Source: Paraburkholderia nodosa DSM 21604
Lineage (GTDB): Bacteria > Pseudomonadota > Gammaproteobacteria > Burkholderiales > Burkholderiaceae
Reading direction: 5' to 3'
Assembly (NCBI RefSeq): GCF_000519185.1
Contig: NZ_JAFA01000007.1
Location: 1-64,000, forward strand
DNA: 64,000 nt
The position numbers were made by a program, and so were the translations under genes. The notes under the pieces were generated by a model. It was not told the origin of the DNA. It ran no database searches and saw only the letters and a program-made list of their open reading frames with translations. Positions 33,953 to 42,065 of this stretch are shown one piece after another. Within the stretch, counting starts at the first letter, position 1. Every line of letters starts with the position of its first letter.

Positions 33953-35264
33953 GGGGTGTCTCCTGCCCGGATCGGTGGGCGGTGGCTTTGTCAGGCGAGA
34001 AGCCCGGTGATGAGTCAGGCGTGGCGGGGCAGTCGTAGGGCGCGTTCGTGATGTCCCAGGGGCGAGCCGTTGATCGCTGCGCTGCCCGCGCGATCATGAG
34101 CCGCTGCAGATCGCCGGTACCTTCCATGATGTCGAACGCCCTGGCGTCCCGGTAACCCTGCTCAAGTGACGGACAGGCAGCGAAACCCTCGATGCCGGCG
34201 AGATCCATCGCCGCGCGCGTCACCCGCGCGGCCACGCGCGAGGCAAACGCCTTGGTCATGGATGAGTCCAGCGAGGTTGCCATGCCACGATCTGCTTTCC
34301 ACGCCGTGCAGTGGCAGAGCAGCCACGCGGCCGCAATCTGGCGGTCGATGTCGAGCAGGCGCATTTCCACGCTCGCCACACCGTGATGCCTGTTCGCGGG
34401 CGTGCCGCCTGCATCGAGCCAGGCGGCGAGCTCCGCGCGTACCCGCCGGCAGGTGCCGACCATGACAGCGGAAAGCAGTGGCCTGAAGTAGTCCCAGGAG
34501 CGTTGTGCGCCGGCGAACGCGTCGTCGAGTGGCTTTTCGTCGCCACGGGCAAGCAGTGCGTCGTCGGTTACTTCGCAGTCCGCGTAGGAGAGGACGGCAA
34601 GCTGCGTGGCGCGCAAGCCTGCCATGCGCTCAATGCGCGATACGGCGAATCCCGGCGAATTGCAGTCCACAACGAACGCACGGATACCGTAGCGGCCCAT
34701 CTGCCGGTTGATCGTCGCAAACGTGATCACGCAGTCGGCGCGTGCGCCGTTCGTGATGAAGCATTTTGTGCCGTTCAGGACCCAGCCGCGGCCTGTCTTG
34801 CGCGCGCTGGTACGCATGGCGCTCGCGTCGGAGCCGCTGTCCGGCTCGGTGATGGCGAACGCGCCCCAGCGCGGTGCGCCCGACTGGAACCGCTGGAAGA
34901 ACCGGGCCTGCTGTTGCGTCGAAGCGAGCGCAGCGACAGGCGGCATGGCGAGCCCAGGGCCTGGCAGCGCAAGGGCGAGGCTTGCATCGGCTTCGCCGAG
35001 ACAGGCCATCAACGTTGCCTGCGCTACAAGGGACTCTAGAGTCGGGCAACCGCCGTAGCGGGTCGGCACGAGAATCATGTTCAGGGCGCTGACGTCAGCC
35101 GCACGCCAGGGAGGGCCGACGATCTGGCCGGTCGCGTCCGATTCGGGGCCAACGGTGCGCATGCGCCTGGCGAGCAGCTCGAGATCGAGTCCGCGATCTG
35201 CCAGCGCCGCACCGATGTCGTCGATGGTGTGAGTCTGCTGCGACGTCTGCTCATGGCTGGTCAT
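33939..35264 (-). CDS. Acyl-CoA dehydrogenase family protein 1
   Basis: A 441-residue flavoprotein. The start at 35264 has AAGGA upstream; eight further in-frame codons exist upstream without a better site. Signatures are AFAITEPDSGSDASAM (FAD/substrate loop), KCFITNGARADCVI and, near the C-terminus, FDIMEGTGDLQRLMIAR with the catalytic Glu. It is probably an active alpha,beta-dehydrogenase working on an acyl- or aminoacyl-carrier thioester. It is the first gene of the ten-gene operon, 113 bases downstream of a candidate lux box. Confidence 0.87.
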   Translation of the reverse strand: MTSHEQTSQQTHTIDDIGAALADRGLDLELLARRMRTVGPESDATGQIVGPPWRAADVSALNMILVPTRYGGCPTLESLVAQATLMACLGEADASLALALPGPGLAMPPVAALASTQQQARFFQRFQSGAPRWGAFAITEPDSGSDASAMRTSARKTGRGWVLNGTKCFITNGARADCVITFATINRQMGRYGIRAFVVDCNSPGFAVSRIERMAGLRATQLAVLSYADCEVTDDALLARGDEKPLDDAFAGAQRSWDYFRPLLSAVMVGTCRRVRAELAAWLDAGGTPANRHHGVASVEMRLLDIDRQIAAAWLLCHCTAWKADRGMATSLDSSMTKAFASRVAARVTRAAMDLAGIEGFAACPSLEQGYRDARAFDIMEGTGDLQRLMIARAAQRSTARPWDITNAPYDCPATPDSSPGFSPDKATAHRSGQETPHDDA

Positions 35265-35350
35265 GACACGTCCTTCAGGCGGGCGCATCTGCGCCTGGTC
35301 GCTACGATCACGCCAACCCGGAGGTCATGTTCGCGTGTCGTCTGGCAATG

Positions 35351-35397
35351 AGCGTAGGCACCGGGACGAGAGTCGTCACCTCCGAACACTGGGAGGT
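35351..35397 (-). promoter_or_regulatory. Candidate lux box and -10 of the biosynthetic operon
   Basis: At 35378-35397 ACCTCCGAACACTGGGAGGT is a near-palindrome with the ACCT/AGGT ends of lux boxes; the match extends one base further on each side. On the minus strand TACGCT (35351-35356) is within one base of where a -10 should lie if LuxR binds centred at -42.5. The core resembles the element before luxI. The start codon of the first operon gene is about 80 bases beyond the implied transcription start. Confidence 0.6.
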
Positions 35398-35503
35398 GTT
35401 GTATCGGGGGTGCGTTCGCGGGGATGTCATCGCAACTGCGCGACGCGGATGACCGATAATGGCGTTCAGACCGAACGATGAAGGCCAACTGCGGGTGTGA
35501 CGT

Positions 35504-36370
35504 ATGGCAGCGCGAAAACAGACGACAGGAGAAGAACCGGTGCCGCAACGGGATAAAGGGGGGCCCCGAACGACCAAGCGCGGAGACCAGGTGGCTGAGC
35601 TCATCAAGAGCTGGATTACCGATGGGAAGCTTCGGCCCGGAATGCGATTGAACAAGGAGGCCGAGCTGCAGGACATATTTAATGTCAGCCGAGGCTCGAT
35701 ACGCGATGCACTCAAGTCGCTGGAGGTGCAGGGCCTTGTGCGGCTGAGCACGGGACCGGACGGGGGAGCAACGATTACGCGTGTCCCCCTTGTGCGGGCG
35801 TTCCAGTCATTGCAGAACTACCTGTTTTTCGAGAGCCTCAGTCTTGAGGACATTTACGCCGTGCGGCGCGTGCTGGAGCCGTTACTGGCGGCAGGCGCAG
35901 TCGAGCACCTGACGGAGGCGGACCTGGACGCACTCGAGCGCAGTGTGGAGGTGTGCGAGCCGTTCGCCGCGAGCCATGAACGTGCGCTTGACCAGCGCCA
36001 TGAGGACATCCGCTTTCATGACGTGCTGGCTGCAGCCAATCCGAACGCGTTTCTTCGGTGCATCTGTCAGATCATCAACCAGATGCTGCATAGCCTGGTC
36101 ATCGTGGCAGGTAACGTGACACACGACGATTACCAGGCGTTTGGCCGGCAGACGGTCGCTGCTCACCGCGCAATCCTTGAGGCGGCACGGCGTCGGGATG
36201 CAGGGTCCGTAGGGGAGCTCATGGCGGCGCATATGGACGAAGCGGAAGGGCAGCTTCGGACAGTGCACGCAGCCTTGCGGCAAAAGCTGGTGCTGGACTC
36301 AGATCTTGATCTGCACACCAGGAAGCGGGGCACCGGAGATAAATCCGCACCCCGTACACGCAGGACGTAA
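35504..36370 (+). CDS. GntR family transcriptional regulator (FadR/FCD subfamily)
   Basis: A 288-residue regulator. The winged HTH is in the first ~90 residues (GMRLNKEAELQDIFNVSRGS then IRDALKSLEVQGLVRL). The C-terminal FCD ligand domain has the metal-binding pattern RHEDIRFHDVL and later AAHRAILEAARRRD. It is transcribed away from the biosynthetic operon, sharing its upstream region, and runs towards the amidase. It could regulate either side. FCD regulators usually sense organic acids or amides and act as repressors. Confidence 0.9.
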   Translation: MAARKQTTGEEPVPQRDKGGPRTTKRGDQVAELIKSWITDGKLRPGMRLNKEAELQDIFNVSRGSIRDALKSLEVQGLVRLSTGPDGGATITRVPLVRAFQSLQNYLFFESLSLEDIYAVRRVLEPLLAAGAVEHLTEADLDALERSVEVCEPFAASHERALDQRHEDIRFHDVLAAANPNAFLRCICQIINQMLHSLVIVAGNVTHDDYQAFGRQTVAAHRAILEAARRRDAGSVGELMAAHMDEAEGQLRTVHAALRQKLVLDSDLDLHTRKRGTGDKSAPRTRRT

Positions 36371-36393
36371 GCTTTGCCGGGGAGCTACCGATT

Positions 36394-37818
36394 TCAGCGT
36401 GGCTTACGGACTTCGATGGACGAGGATAGTCGGTGTACCAGATCGGTCAGGGGCGCCCTTCCGAGCGCGAGCTCGAGTATGTGGCTTGCCCAGAGCACGA
36501 GCGCGTCGGCGTGACGGCCGCCAACGATCTGTATGCCGATCGGCATTCCTTCCGAAGTGGTGCCTGCGTAAATGCTCGCCGCAGGAAGCCCGAGCTGGTT
36601 GCACCATGCAGTGAAGTGGGGAAACAGCTCGTCGACGGCTGAAAGCTCTGCAAACCGCATGGCGACGCGCGGATAGACAGGGCAGACGACGAGGTCATGT
36701 CGTTCGAAGAACGTATTGACAGCGGCGCCCAGTTCACCCCTCTCGATCAACGCGCCGAGCAGTGCTTCGCGCGATATCGTGGCGCCTCCATTGGCGTAGG
36801 CCTGCAACGACGGATCGAGCGCCGCGCCGCCGTCAGCCATACCCGCGGTGAGCTGGCGGCAGCAGGCCGGCCACAAGATCGAGTGAATGGCATTGCAGCG
36901 GGCTACGCCCGGCGGATCCTCCATCTGCACGCGCGCGCCGAGGTCGCGAAAGGTGCTGGCCGCCCGTGCGAGTGCTTCGCGGACATCTGACTCCGGCATG
37001 ACGTCCAGTCCAAGAGACGGGCTGTGCGCGATACGGATGCCGCCAGGCGTCGGCTTGCACTTTAGGCCAAGCTCATAGTCGTTGGGCTCGAACGGTAACG
37101 CGTACCAGTCGCGGTTGTCCGGGCGGCTGATGACCGTCAGAACGCGTGCAGCATCGGCGACGCACCGGGTCATCGGGCCAACGTGGCTCAACAGCGCGAA
37201 CGGCCCGCGTGGCGCATGGGGCACGCGCCCGAAGCTCGGCTTGAAGCCGAAGGTGCCCGTGAATGCAGCCGGAATCCGGATCGACCCACCGCCATCAGTG
37301 CCAATCGCCGCTGGTGCCATGCCGAGTGAGACGGCTGCCGCCGCCCCTCCGCTACTACCACCGGGGGTGCGGGTTGTGTCCCAGGGATTGCGCGTGACGC
37401 CTGTGAGGGGGCTGTCGGTGACGATCTTGTGGGCGAATTCGGGCAGGGTGGTCTTCGCGAAGCAGATGGCACCTGACTCGCGAAGTCTCGCTACGCAAGG
37501 GCTGTCGTCTGGCGCCGAGGTTTCGTCCGTGACGCGCGAGCCGTAACGGGTAGGAAGACCTGAAACCGCCACATTGTCCTTGATGCTGACCGGCACCCCG
37601 TCGAGAGCGCTGAGAGGACGTTTGCGTTGCCATCGTGCTTCCGATGCGCGGGCCATGTCGAGCGCGTCTGGCGCGATCTGGCAGAACGCGTTGACGGTGG
37701 AATCGAGCCTCTCGATCCGGTGGAGTACCGCCGTCATAGCCTCTACGGGTGACGCCCTGCCTGCGTGGTAAAGCTCGTGGAGCTGCTGCGCTGTGAGTTC
37801 ACAAAGGTCGTCCTGCAT
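36394..37818 (-). CDS. Amidase (amidase-signature family), paralogue 1
   Basis: A 474-residue hydrolase of carboxamides. The catalytic triad is visible: Lys in VPVSIKDNVAV, cis-Ser in PGGSSGGAAAAVSL and nucleophile Ser in GTDGGGSIRIPAA. The C-terminal FTAWCNQLGLPAASIYAG matches the second amidase of this locus (43298-44710), and the two align throughout. It has no signal peptide, so it acts in the cytosol on imported amides. It is convergent with the GntR gene and has its own AT-rich promoter region. Confidence 0.9.
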   Translation of the reverse strand: MQDDLCELTAQQLHELYHAGRASPVEAMTAVLHRIERLDSTVNAFCQIAPDALDMARASEARWQRKRPLSALDGVPVSIKDNVAVSGLPTRYGSRVTDETSAPDDSPCVARLRESGAICFAKTTLPEFAHKIVTDSPLTGVTRNPWDTTRTPGGSSGGAAAAVSLGMAPAAIGTDGGGSIRIPAAFTGTFGFKPSFGRVPHAPRGPFALLSHVGPMTRCVADAARVLTVISRPDNRDWYALPFEPNDYELGLKCKPTPGGIRIAHSPSLGLDVMPESDVREALARAASTFRDLGARVQMEDPPGVARCNAIHSILWPACCRQLTAGMADGGAALDPSLQAYANGGATISREALLGALIERGELGAAVNTFFERHDLVVCPVYPRVAMRFAELSAVDELFPHFTAWCNQLGLPAASIYAGTTSEGMPIGIQIVGGRHADALVLWASHILELALGRAPLTDLVHRLSSSIEVRKPR

Positions 37819-38130
37819 GTCGCCCCCAATTAATTATAACAAATAGACGATATTGCTCAACGAGTGTGATGTCAACTTGAGATCAGCATGGTATACATAA
37901 GGGTTAACACCGCGCCGGGATAGGTTGACACTCTTATTCTGCAGCGGTAATTTAATTGCAATAAATTGGCCGTACGACAGCGCGGTGCGGCGAGACACTA
38001 GTAGTCTCGTCGCGAGTCATGGCGGAAATTTGTCGTGAGACACAGTCGCGGCGGGCAGGCTGCGATGAGCGGTCGCGCGGAGCCGCTAATGAATGTGGTC
38101 TTGCGAAGGATTGTGAAGTGCCGCGGATAG
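37819..38130. other. Intergenic region, amidase promoter and AT-rich sites
   Basis: There is no gene. Besides the amidase promoters it holds CAATAAATTG at 37959-37968. This is the same 10-mer found inside the first palindromic operator upstream of the XRE gene (38428-38437), so it may be a further binding site of that regulator. A plus-strand TTGACA at 37924-37929 has no obvious target. Confidence 0.4.
37833..37875 (-). promoter_or_regulatory. Promoters of amidase paralogue 1
   Basis: Two overlapping sigma-70 candidates lie on the minus strand. One is TTGACA (37870-37875) with 17 bases to TATCGT (37847-37852). The other is TTGAGC (37855-37860) with 16 bases to a perfect TATAAT (37833-37838). 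Just upstream, ATGGTATACATA (37888-37899) contains a GTATAC palindrome like operators of FCD regulators. The GGGGGCG ribosome site follows directly. Confidence 0.5.
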
Positions 38131-38370
38131 TCAGCGGGCACTGGCGCGATCTTCGGCGGCCTTGATCAGTTGTGACAACGGCACACCGAGTGCATCGGCG
38201 ATGTCGATCAAAGCGTCGAATCCAGCGAGCGTTTTCGCGCGCTCGACGAGTGAGATGGTGTTTGGGTGAACGTTGGCGCGCAGCGCCAGGTCCGCCTGCG
38301 TCAGCTTTTTCAGCTTGCGGCGCGCACGGATCTCTTTCCCGACAGCCTTGATAAGTGCTTCCTTGGTCAT
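38131..38370 (-). CDS. XRE-family HTH regulator
   Basis: A 79-residue, single-domain Cro/C1-type DNA-binding protein. The HTH is LTQADLALRANVHPNTISLV, followed by the usual third helix (GVPLSQLIKAAED). It is divergent from the Liv-type transporter operon, and two strong palindromes lie between the two start sites. It is inferred to autoregulate and to control the transporter. It has no ligand domain, so it would respond through protein partners or simply set a threshold. Confidence 0.85.
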   Translation of the reverse strand: MTKEALIKAVGKEIRARRKLKKLTQADLALRANVHPNTISLVERAKTLAGFDALIDIADALGVPLSQLIKAAEDRASAR

Positions 38371-38423
38371 GCGGACTCGATTGAACTGGGCAAATCGAGT
38401 ATCGGGGAACGAACGAATAGAAA

Positions 38424-38442
38424 TTCACAATAAATTGTGTAA
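38424..38442. promoter_or_regulatory. Palindromic operator 1 (XRE/transporter intergenic)
   Basis: TTCACAATAAATTGTGTAA is nearly symmetrical and shares TTCACAAT and TGTG with operator 2. The two sites start 41 bases apart, close to four helical turns, which would place bound dimers on the same face. Confidence 0.6.
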
Positions 38443-38464
38443 ACGGATGCTTGTCGATCAAAAA

Positions 38465-38482
38465 TTCACAATATACTGTGAA
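38465..38482. promoter_or_regulatory. Palindromic operator 2 overlapping a -10 element
   Basis: TTCACAATATACTGTGAA has perfect TTCACA/TGTGAA arms. Its centre contains TATACT (38472-38477), a good -10 for the plus-strand transporter operon with a weak -35 upstream. Binding here would occlude the promoter, consistent with repression. Confidence 0.6.
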
Positions 38483-38618
38483 AAAATGGTGTGCTGCCCT
38501 GGACAGCAGCACTTGAATGGTTGGGGTGTCTCGTAACGTAGCGAGCGGCTGCTTTCGAGAGGCCTGCCGCTTGGGGGAAGGGGCTACCTGTTGGATTTAC
38601 TCTATATGTGAGTGGGCG

Positions 38619-39494
38619 ATGATAGGACTACTGAATATTTCGACATATGTGTGTCTTCTCGCGATGATCGCGCTTGGCCTGGCAGTGGTGTTCGGCATGA
38701 TGGACATCGTGAACCTTGCACATGCCGAGTGGGTCACGATCGGTGCATACGCGCTGGCGGTCGCACAGGCGGTGGGTGGGAAAGATGCCTTCTGGCTCGG
38801 GTTGCTGGCGGCGCCGCTTGTCGGGGCGCTTCTCGGATGGTGCCTTGAGCGGTTCATTATCCGGCGGCTCTATGACCGACCACTGGACACGCTGCTCGCC
38901 ACCTATGCGGTCAGTCTGATCGTGCAGAAGGCACTGGAGCTCATCTTCGGGACCCAGCCAATGCTTGTGTATGCGCCGTTCGACGGCGCGGTGCCAGTGC
39001 CCGGCGGAAGTTACCCGGCCTACCGGTTGTTCGTGATCGGCGTCGCCCTGTCCGTGACGGCAGCGTGCTGGCTGCTCTCTGCCCGTACGCGCTTCGGTAC
39101 GCAGCTGCGTGCCGTGATCCAGCACCCGGCGATGGCCGAAGCCGCAGGCATCGACACCCGGCGCCTGAACCGCATCGCATTCTGTGGTGGCGCTGCGCTC
39201 GCCTCGCTCGCAGGCGTGCTCGTCGCGCCCATGGTTTCGGTGGAATCGCACCTGGGTGTCGCTTATCTCGCCAAGGCGTTCTTCGTGATTGTGCTCGGTG
39301 GTATCGGCTCAATCGCGGGAAGCATCCTGGGCAGTGCGGTCATCGGTGCAGCCGAAACGCTGCTGGGCTACCGCGTCGATCCCTCCCTGGCGTCAGCAAT
39401 CGTGCTGATCCTTGCCATTGTGATGATCCGGTTCAGGCCACAGGGGCTGATTCCGGGATTCAGTGCGGCGCATCAGCTTCTCGGTAAAGGATAA
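38619..39494 (+). CDS. ABC transporter permease, LivH type
   Basis: A 291-residue branched-chain amino acid/amide-type permease with about eight membrane helices. Typical LivH sequence includes GLAVVFGMMDIVNLAHAEW near the start and a C-terminal GGIGSIAGSILGSAVIGAAE. The ATG at 38619 starts the conserved first helix (MIGLLNISTYVCLLAMIALG); earlier in-frame codons look non-coding. It is the first gene of a five-gene transporter operon. Confidence 0.88.
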   Translation: MIGLLNISTYVCLLAMIALGLAVVFGMMDIVNLAHAEWVTIGAYALAVAQAVGGKDAFWLGLLAAPLVGALLGWCLERFIIRRLYDRPLDTLLATYAVSLIVQKALELIFGTQPMLVYAPFDGAVPVPGGSYPAYRLFVIGVALSVTAACWLLSARTRFGTQLRAVIQHPAMAEAAGIDTRRLNRIAFCGGAALASLAGVLVAPMVSVESHLGVAYLAKAFFVIVLGGIGSIAGSILGSAVIGAAETLLGYRVDPSLASAIVLILAIVMIRFRPQGLIPGFSAAHQLLGKG

Positions 39495-39504
39495 GGATAA
39501 AAAT

Positions 39505-40575
39505 ATGTCTGGAAAACATGCGGGCCGCCTGCGGCCATGGTTCTCACAGCCGCCTCTAGGGCCCAAAGACGTCGCGCCAATACTGATGTGGAGCGCAGCC
39601 CTGGCCGCTGCGGTGATCGCTCCTTTTGTTGCGGGTCCGTGGCTGCTCTCGACTGTCCGCGACGCGCTGGTGATGGGGATTCTCGCGCTGAGCTATGACC
39701 TGCTCTGGGGCCGGGCCGGAGTGCTCACACTGGGGCACACGACGTTCCTGGGTCTGGGCGCATATGGCTTTGCCGTTGCGACCGTCCAGTTCGGACATGC
39801 GCCTTTGACGGGGCTGGCTATGGGCGTGCTCAGCGCTGCGGCGGTTGCCGCCGTGGTCGGCTATTTCCTGCTTTTTGCGGGGGTGAGGCTTCACTTCTTT
39901 GCCATCATCAGCCTGGCCGTGCTGATCGTCGCACAGCAGCTCGCGGTCAGCTGGCAGTCGGTCACAGGAGGGGATACGGGCATCCTCGGCATCCCCGGTC
40001 TGTCGTTCAGCATGGGCAATTACACGTTCGATCTGGCCGGAACGAACGCCTCCTGGTACGCCGTGGCCCTTGTTCTGCTTACCGCGACAGGTCTGCTATG
40101 GCTCATGTGCCGCGGTTGCTACGGCAAGGTGCTCGATGCGATCGCAACCAATGAATGGCGGGCAAAGGCATGCGGCTATCACACCTCGTGTCATCTGCTG
40201 TTCGTTTTCGTCATGTCCGCCGCGCTTGCGGCCGTAGCCGGCGCCTTGATGGCGGCCTGTTCGGGGGTGGTGGCCCCTGACGTGTTTTCGCCGGTTCTCG
40301 CGACCGAGGTCATTCTGTGGGTGGCCATCGGCGGCCGGGGGAGGACCGGCGGTCCCGTCATCGCCGCCGTCGTCCTGACGCTGCTCAGGCAGACCGTTTC
40401 CAGCTATAGCACGGACGGCTGGCCGCTGATCCTGGGTGGCCTGTTTCTCGGATGTGTGCTCTTTGTGCCAAACGGACTGCGACTCCATGGACTGGTAAAG
40501 GCCGCGCGCCGCGTTGGTCGCATGCGATGGAGCCGGCCACCGGTTCATGCAGCCCACGCGCAGGAGGAACGGTAA
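39505..40575 (+). CDS. ABC transporter permease, LivM type
   Basis: A 356-residue permease partner of the LivH-type protein. It starts at ATG 39505 with an AAGGA site and has a basic N-terminus, then about nine hydrophobic segments. The family motif region is LSYDLLWGRAGVLTLGHTTF, and the C-terminal EVILWVAIGGRGRTGGPVIA is typical of LivM/UrtC. Its stop overlaps the next start (TAATG). Confidence 0.88.
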   Translation: MSGKHAGRLRPWFSQPPLGPKDVAPILMWSAALAAAVIAPFVAGPWLLSTVRDALVMGILALSYDLLWGRAGVLTLGHTTFLGLGAYGFAVATVQFGHAPLTGLAMGVLSAAAVAAVVGYFLLFAGVRLHFFAIISLAVLIVAQQLAVSWQSVTGGDTGILGIPGLSFSMGNYTFDLAGTNASWYAVALVLLTATGLLWLMCRGCYGKVLDAIATNEWRAKACGYHTSCHLLFVFVMSAALAAVAGALMAACSGVVAPDVFSPVLATEVILWVAIGGRGRTGGPVIAAVVLTLLRQTVSSYSTDGWPLILGGLFLGCVLFVPNGLRLHGLVKAARRVGRMRWSRPPVHAAHAQEER

Positions 40576-41309
40576 TGGACGGCCAGTTTCTCCTGGGCAC
40601 GGGCCTCTCTCGCGCGTTCGGCGGAATAAACGCTGTGGCGGGCGTCGACATCACCATCGCGCCTCGCGACCTGCTGTGCATGATCGGACCGAACGGCGCG
40701 GGCAAGAGCACGCTTGTTGGCCTGCTTTCAGGCGCGATTGCGCCCGGGTCTGGCGACCTGTATCTCGATGGCGAGCGCGTGACGGGGCGCCCGATGCACG
40801 CCTTCTGCCAGCGCGGGGTGGTGCGCAAGTTTCAGGGGACCAATACCTTCCTCACGATGACAGTGCGCGACAACCTCGTGGTGGCGGGCCTTGGCGTCGC
40901 GGCCCACCGCGCTTCGCCGATGCCCGATCCCGACGCGGTGCTGGAGGAGGTGGGTCTGTCCGGGCGCGCGCGCGAGCTCGCCTCGCATCTGCCACACGGC
41001 GAGCGCCAGTGGCTCGAAATCGGTATGGCGATCATGTGCCAGCCTGCATTGCTGCTCCTTGACGAGCCTGCAGCTGGTCTGTCCGCGAAGGACGCGCAGC
41101 GGCTGGTGCGCCTCATCCACCGGCTACGGGAGCGGTGCGCGGTACTCGCCATCGAACATGACCTGGGCTTCGTGCAGTCTCTCGCATGCGAAACATGGGT
41201 GATGCACCGCGGAGAGGTGGTTCGACGCGGATCGTATGCGGAGATCGCGAACGACGAGGAGATCCGTCGTATCTATCTGGGGCGGGGAGCGGCACATGTT
41301 GCGCATTGA
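40575..41309 (+). CDS. ABC transporter ATPase, LivG type
   Basis: A 244-residue ATPase. Walker A is GPNGAGKST, Walker B ALLLLDEPAAGL and the switch His LAIEHDL. The signature is unusual, HLPHGERQWLEIGMA in place of LS(H/Y)GxQR, as in UrtD-type subunits. The family's QGTNTFLTMTVRDNL segment is present. It overlaps both neighbours, by one base upstream and 14 bases downstream. Confidence 0.9.
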   Translation: MDGQFLLGTGLSRAFGGINAVAGVDITIAPRDLLCMIGPNGAGKSTLVGLLSGAIAPGSGDLYLDGERVTGRPMHAFCQRGVVRKFQGTNTFLTMTVRDNLVVAGLGVAAHRASPMPDPDAVLEEVGLSGRARELASHLPHGERQWLEIGMAIMCQPALLLLDEPAAGLSAKDAQRLVRLIHRLRERCAVLAIEHDLGFVQSLACETWVMHRGEVVRRGSYAEIANDEEIRRIYLGRGAAHVAH

Positions 41310-42039
41310 AAACCTGTGCGCCGGATACGGCGACGTGGATGTGGTCCATAACCTGACGCTGGATGTGCTGCCCGACGAGGTGCTCGGCGTGCTGGGCTGT
41401 AACGGCGCGGGCAAGACAACCCTGGTGAAGGCGATCATGGGGTTGCTGCCGCGTGTGAGCGGGCAGGTGGTTTTTATGGAACAGCCGGTGATGGGGCTGC
41501 GCACGCACCAGATCGCGCGACGCGGCATCGGCCTGGTTCCGCAGGGGCGCTGGATCTTTCCGAAACTGACGGTGCGCGAGAACCTGCTGATGGGTGCGCA
41601 GGCCGCCGGTGGGGCGGACATCCTCGACGACATATTCGATTACTTCCCGGTGCTGAAATCGCGTCTGTCGCAGCAGGGCGGCACGCTCTCAGGCGGCGAG
41701 CAGCAGGTTCTCGCCATCGCACGCGCCCTGTGTGGCCGCCCAAAACTGCTGTTGCTGGATGAGCCGTCCGATGGCGTGCAGCCCAACCTGGTTGAGCGTA
41801 TCGGCGAAGTCATCCCGGAACTGTGTCGCCGCTCGAAGCTGTCGGTGCTCCTTGTCGAACAGAACCTCGATCTCGTTCTTCAGAGCGCACGGCGCTGCAT
41901 TGTGCTCAGTAACGGTCGCCTCGTGCATGCCGGCGTCGTCGAACCGCAACCGGGGGATAGTGGCGAACACCCGCTCGCGCGCTACCTCTCCCCGGCCGCA
42001 GAACCTGCCGAGGATTCCCCTCAGGAAAACATCCAGTGA
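41296..42039 (+). CDS. ABC transporter ATPase, LivF type
   Basis: A 247-residue ATPase. Walker A is GCNGAGKTT, signature LSGGEQQ, Walker B LLLLDEPSDG, and the sequence LVEQNLDLVL contains Gln where many ABC proteins have the switch His, as is normal for LivF/UrtE. The ATG at 41296 lies inside the end of livG. The next gene begins at or shortly after its stop. Confidence 0.9.
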   Translation: MLRIENLCAGYGDVDVVHNLTLDVLPDEVLGVLGCNGAGKTTLVKAIMGLLPRVSGQVVFMEQPVMGLRTHQIARRGIGLVPQGRWIFPKLTVRENLLMGAQAAGGADILDDIFDYFPVLKSRLSQQGGTLSGGEQQVLAIARALCGRPKLLLLDEPSDGVQPNLVERIGEVIPELCRRSKLSVLLVEQNLDLVLQSARRCIVLSNGRLVHAGVVEPQPGDSGEHPLARYLSPAAEPAEDSPQENIQ

Positions 42040-42065
42040 AACCAGTGACCTTTTGTGAGAATTGC

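Noticed and set aside
22466..35264. PQS/HMAQ alkylquinolone cluster
   Set aside because: PqsB/PqsC-like pairs are present, but there is no anthranilate-CoA ligase, PqsD, PqsE or PqsH-like gene, and the ACP, decarboxylase and dehydrogenases do not belong to that pathway.
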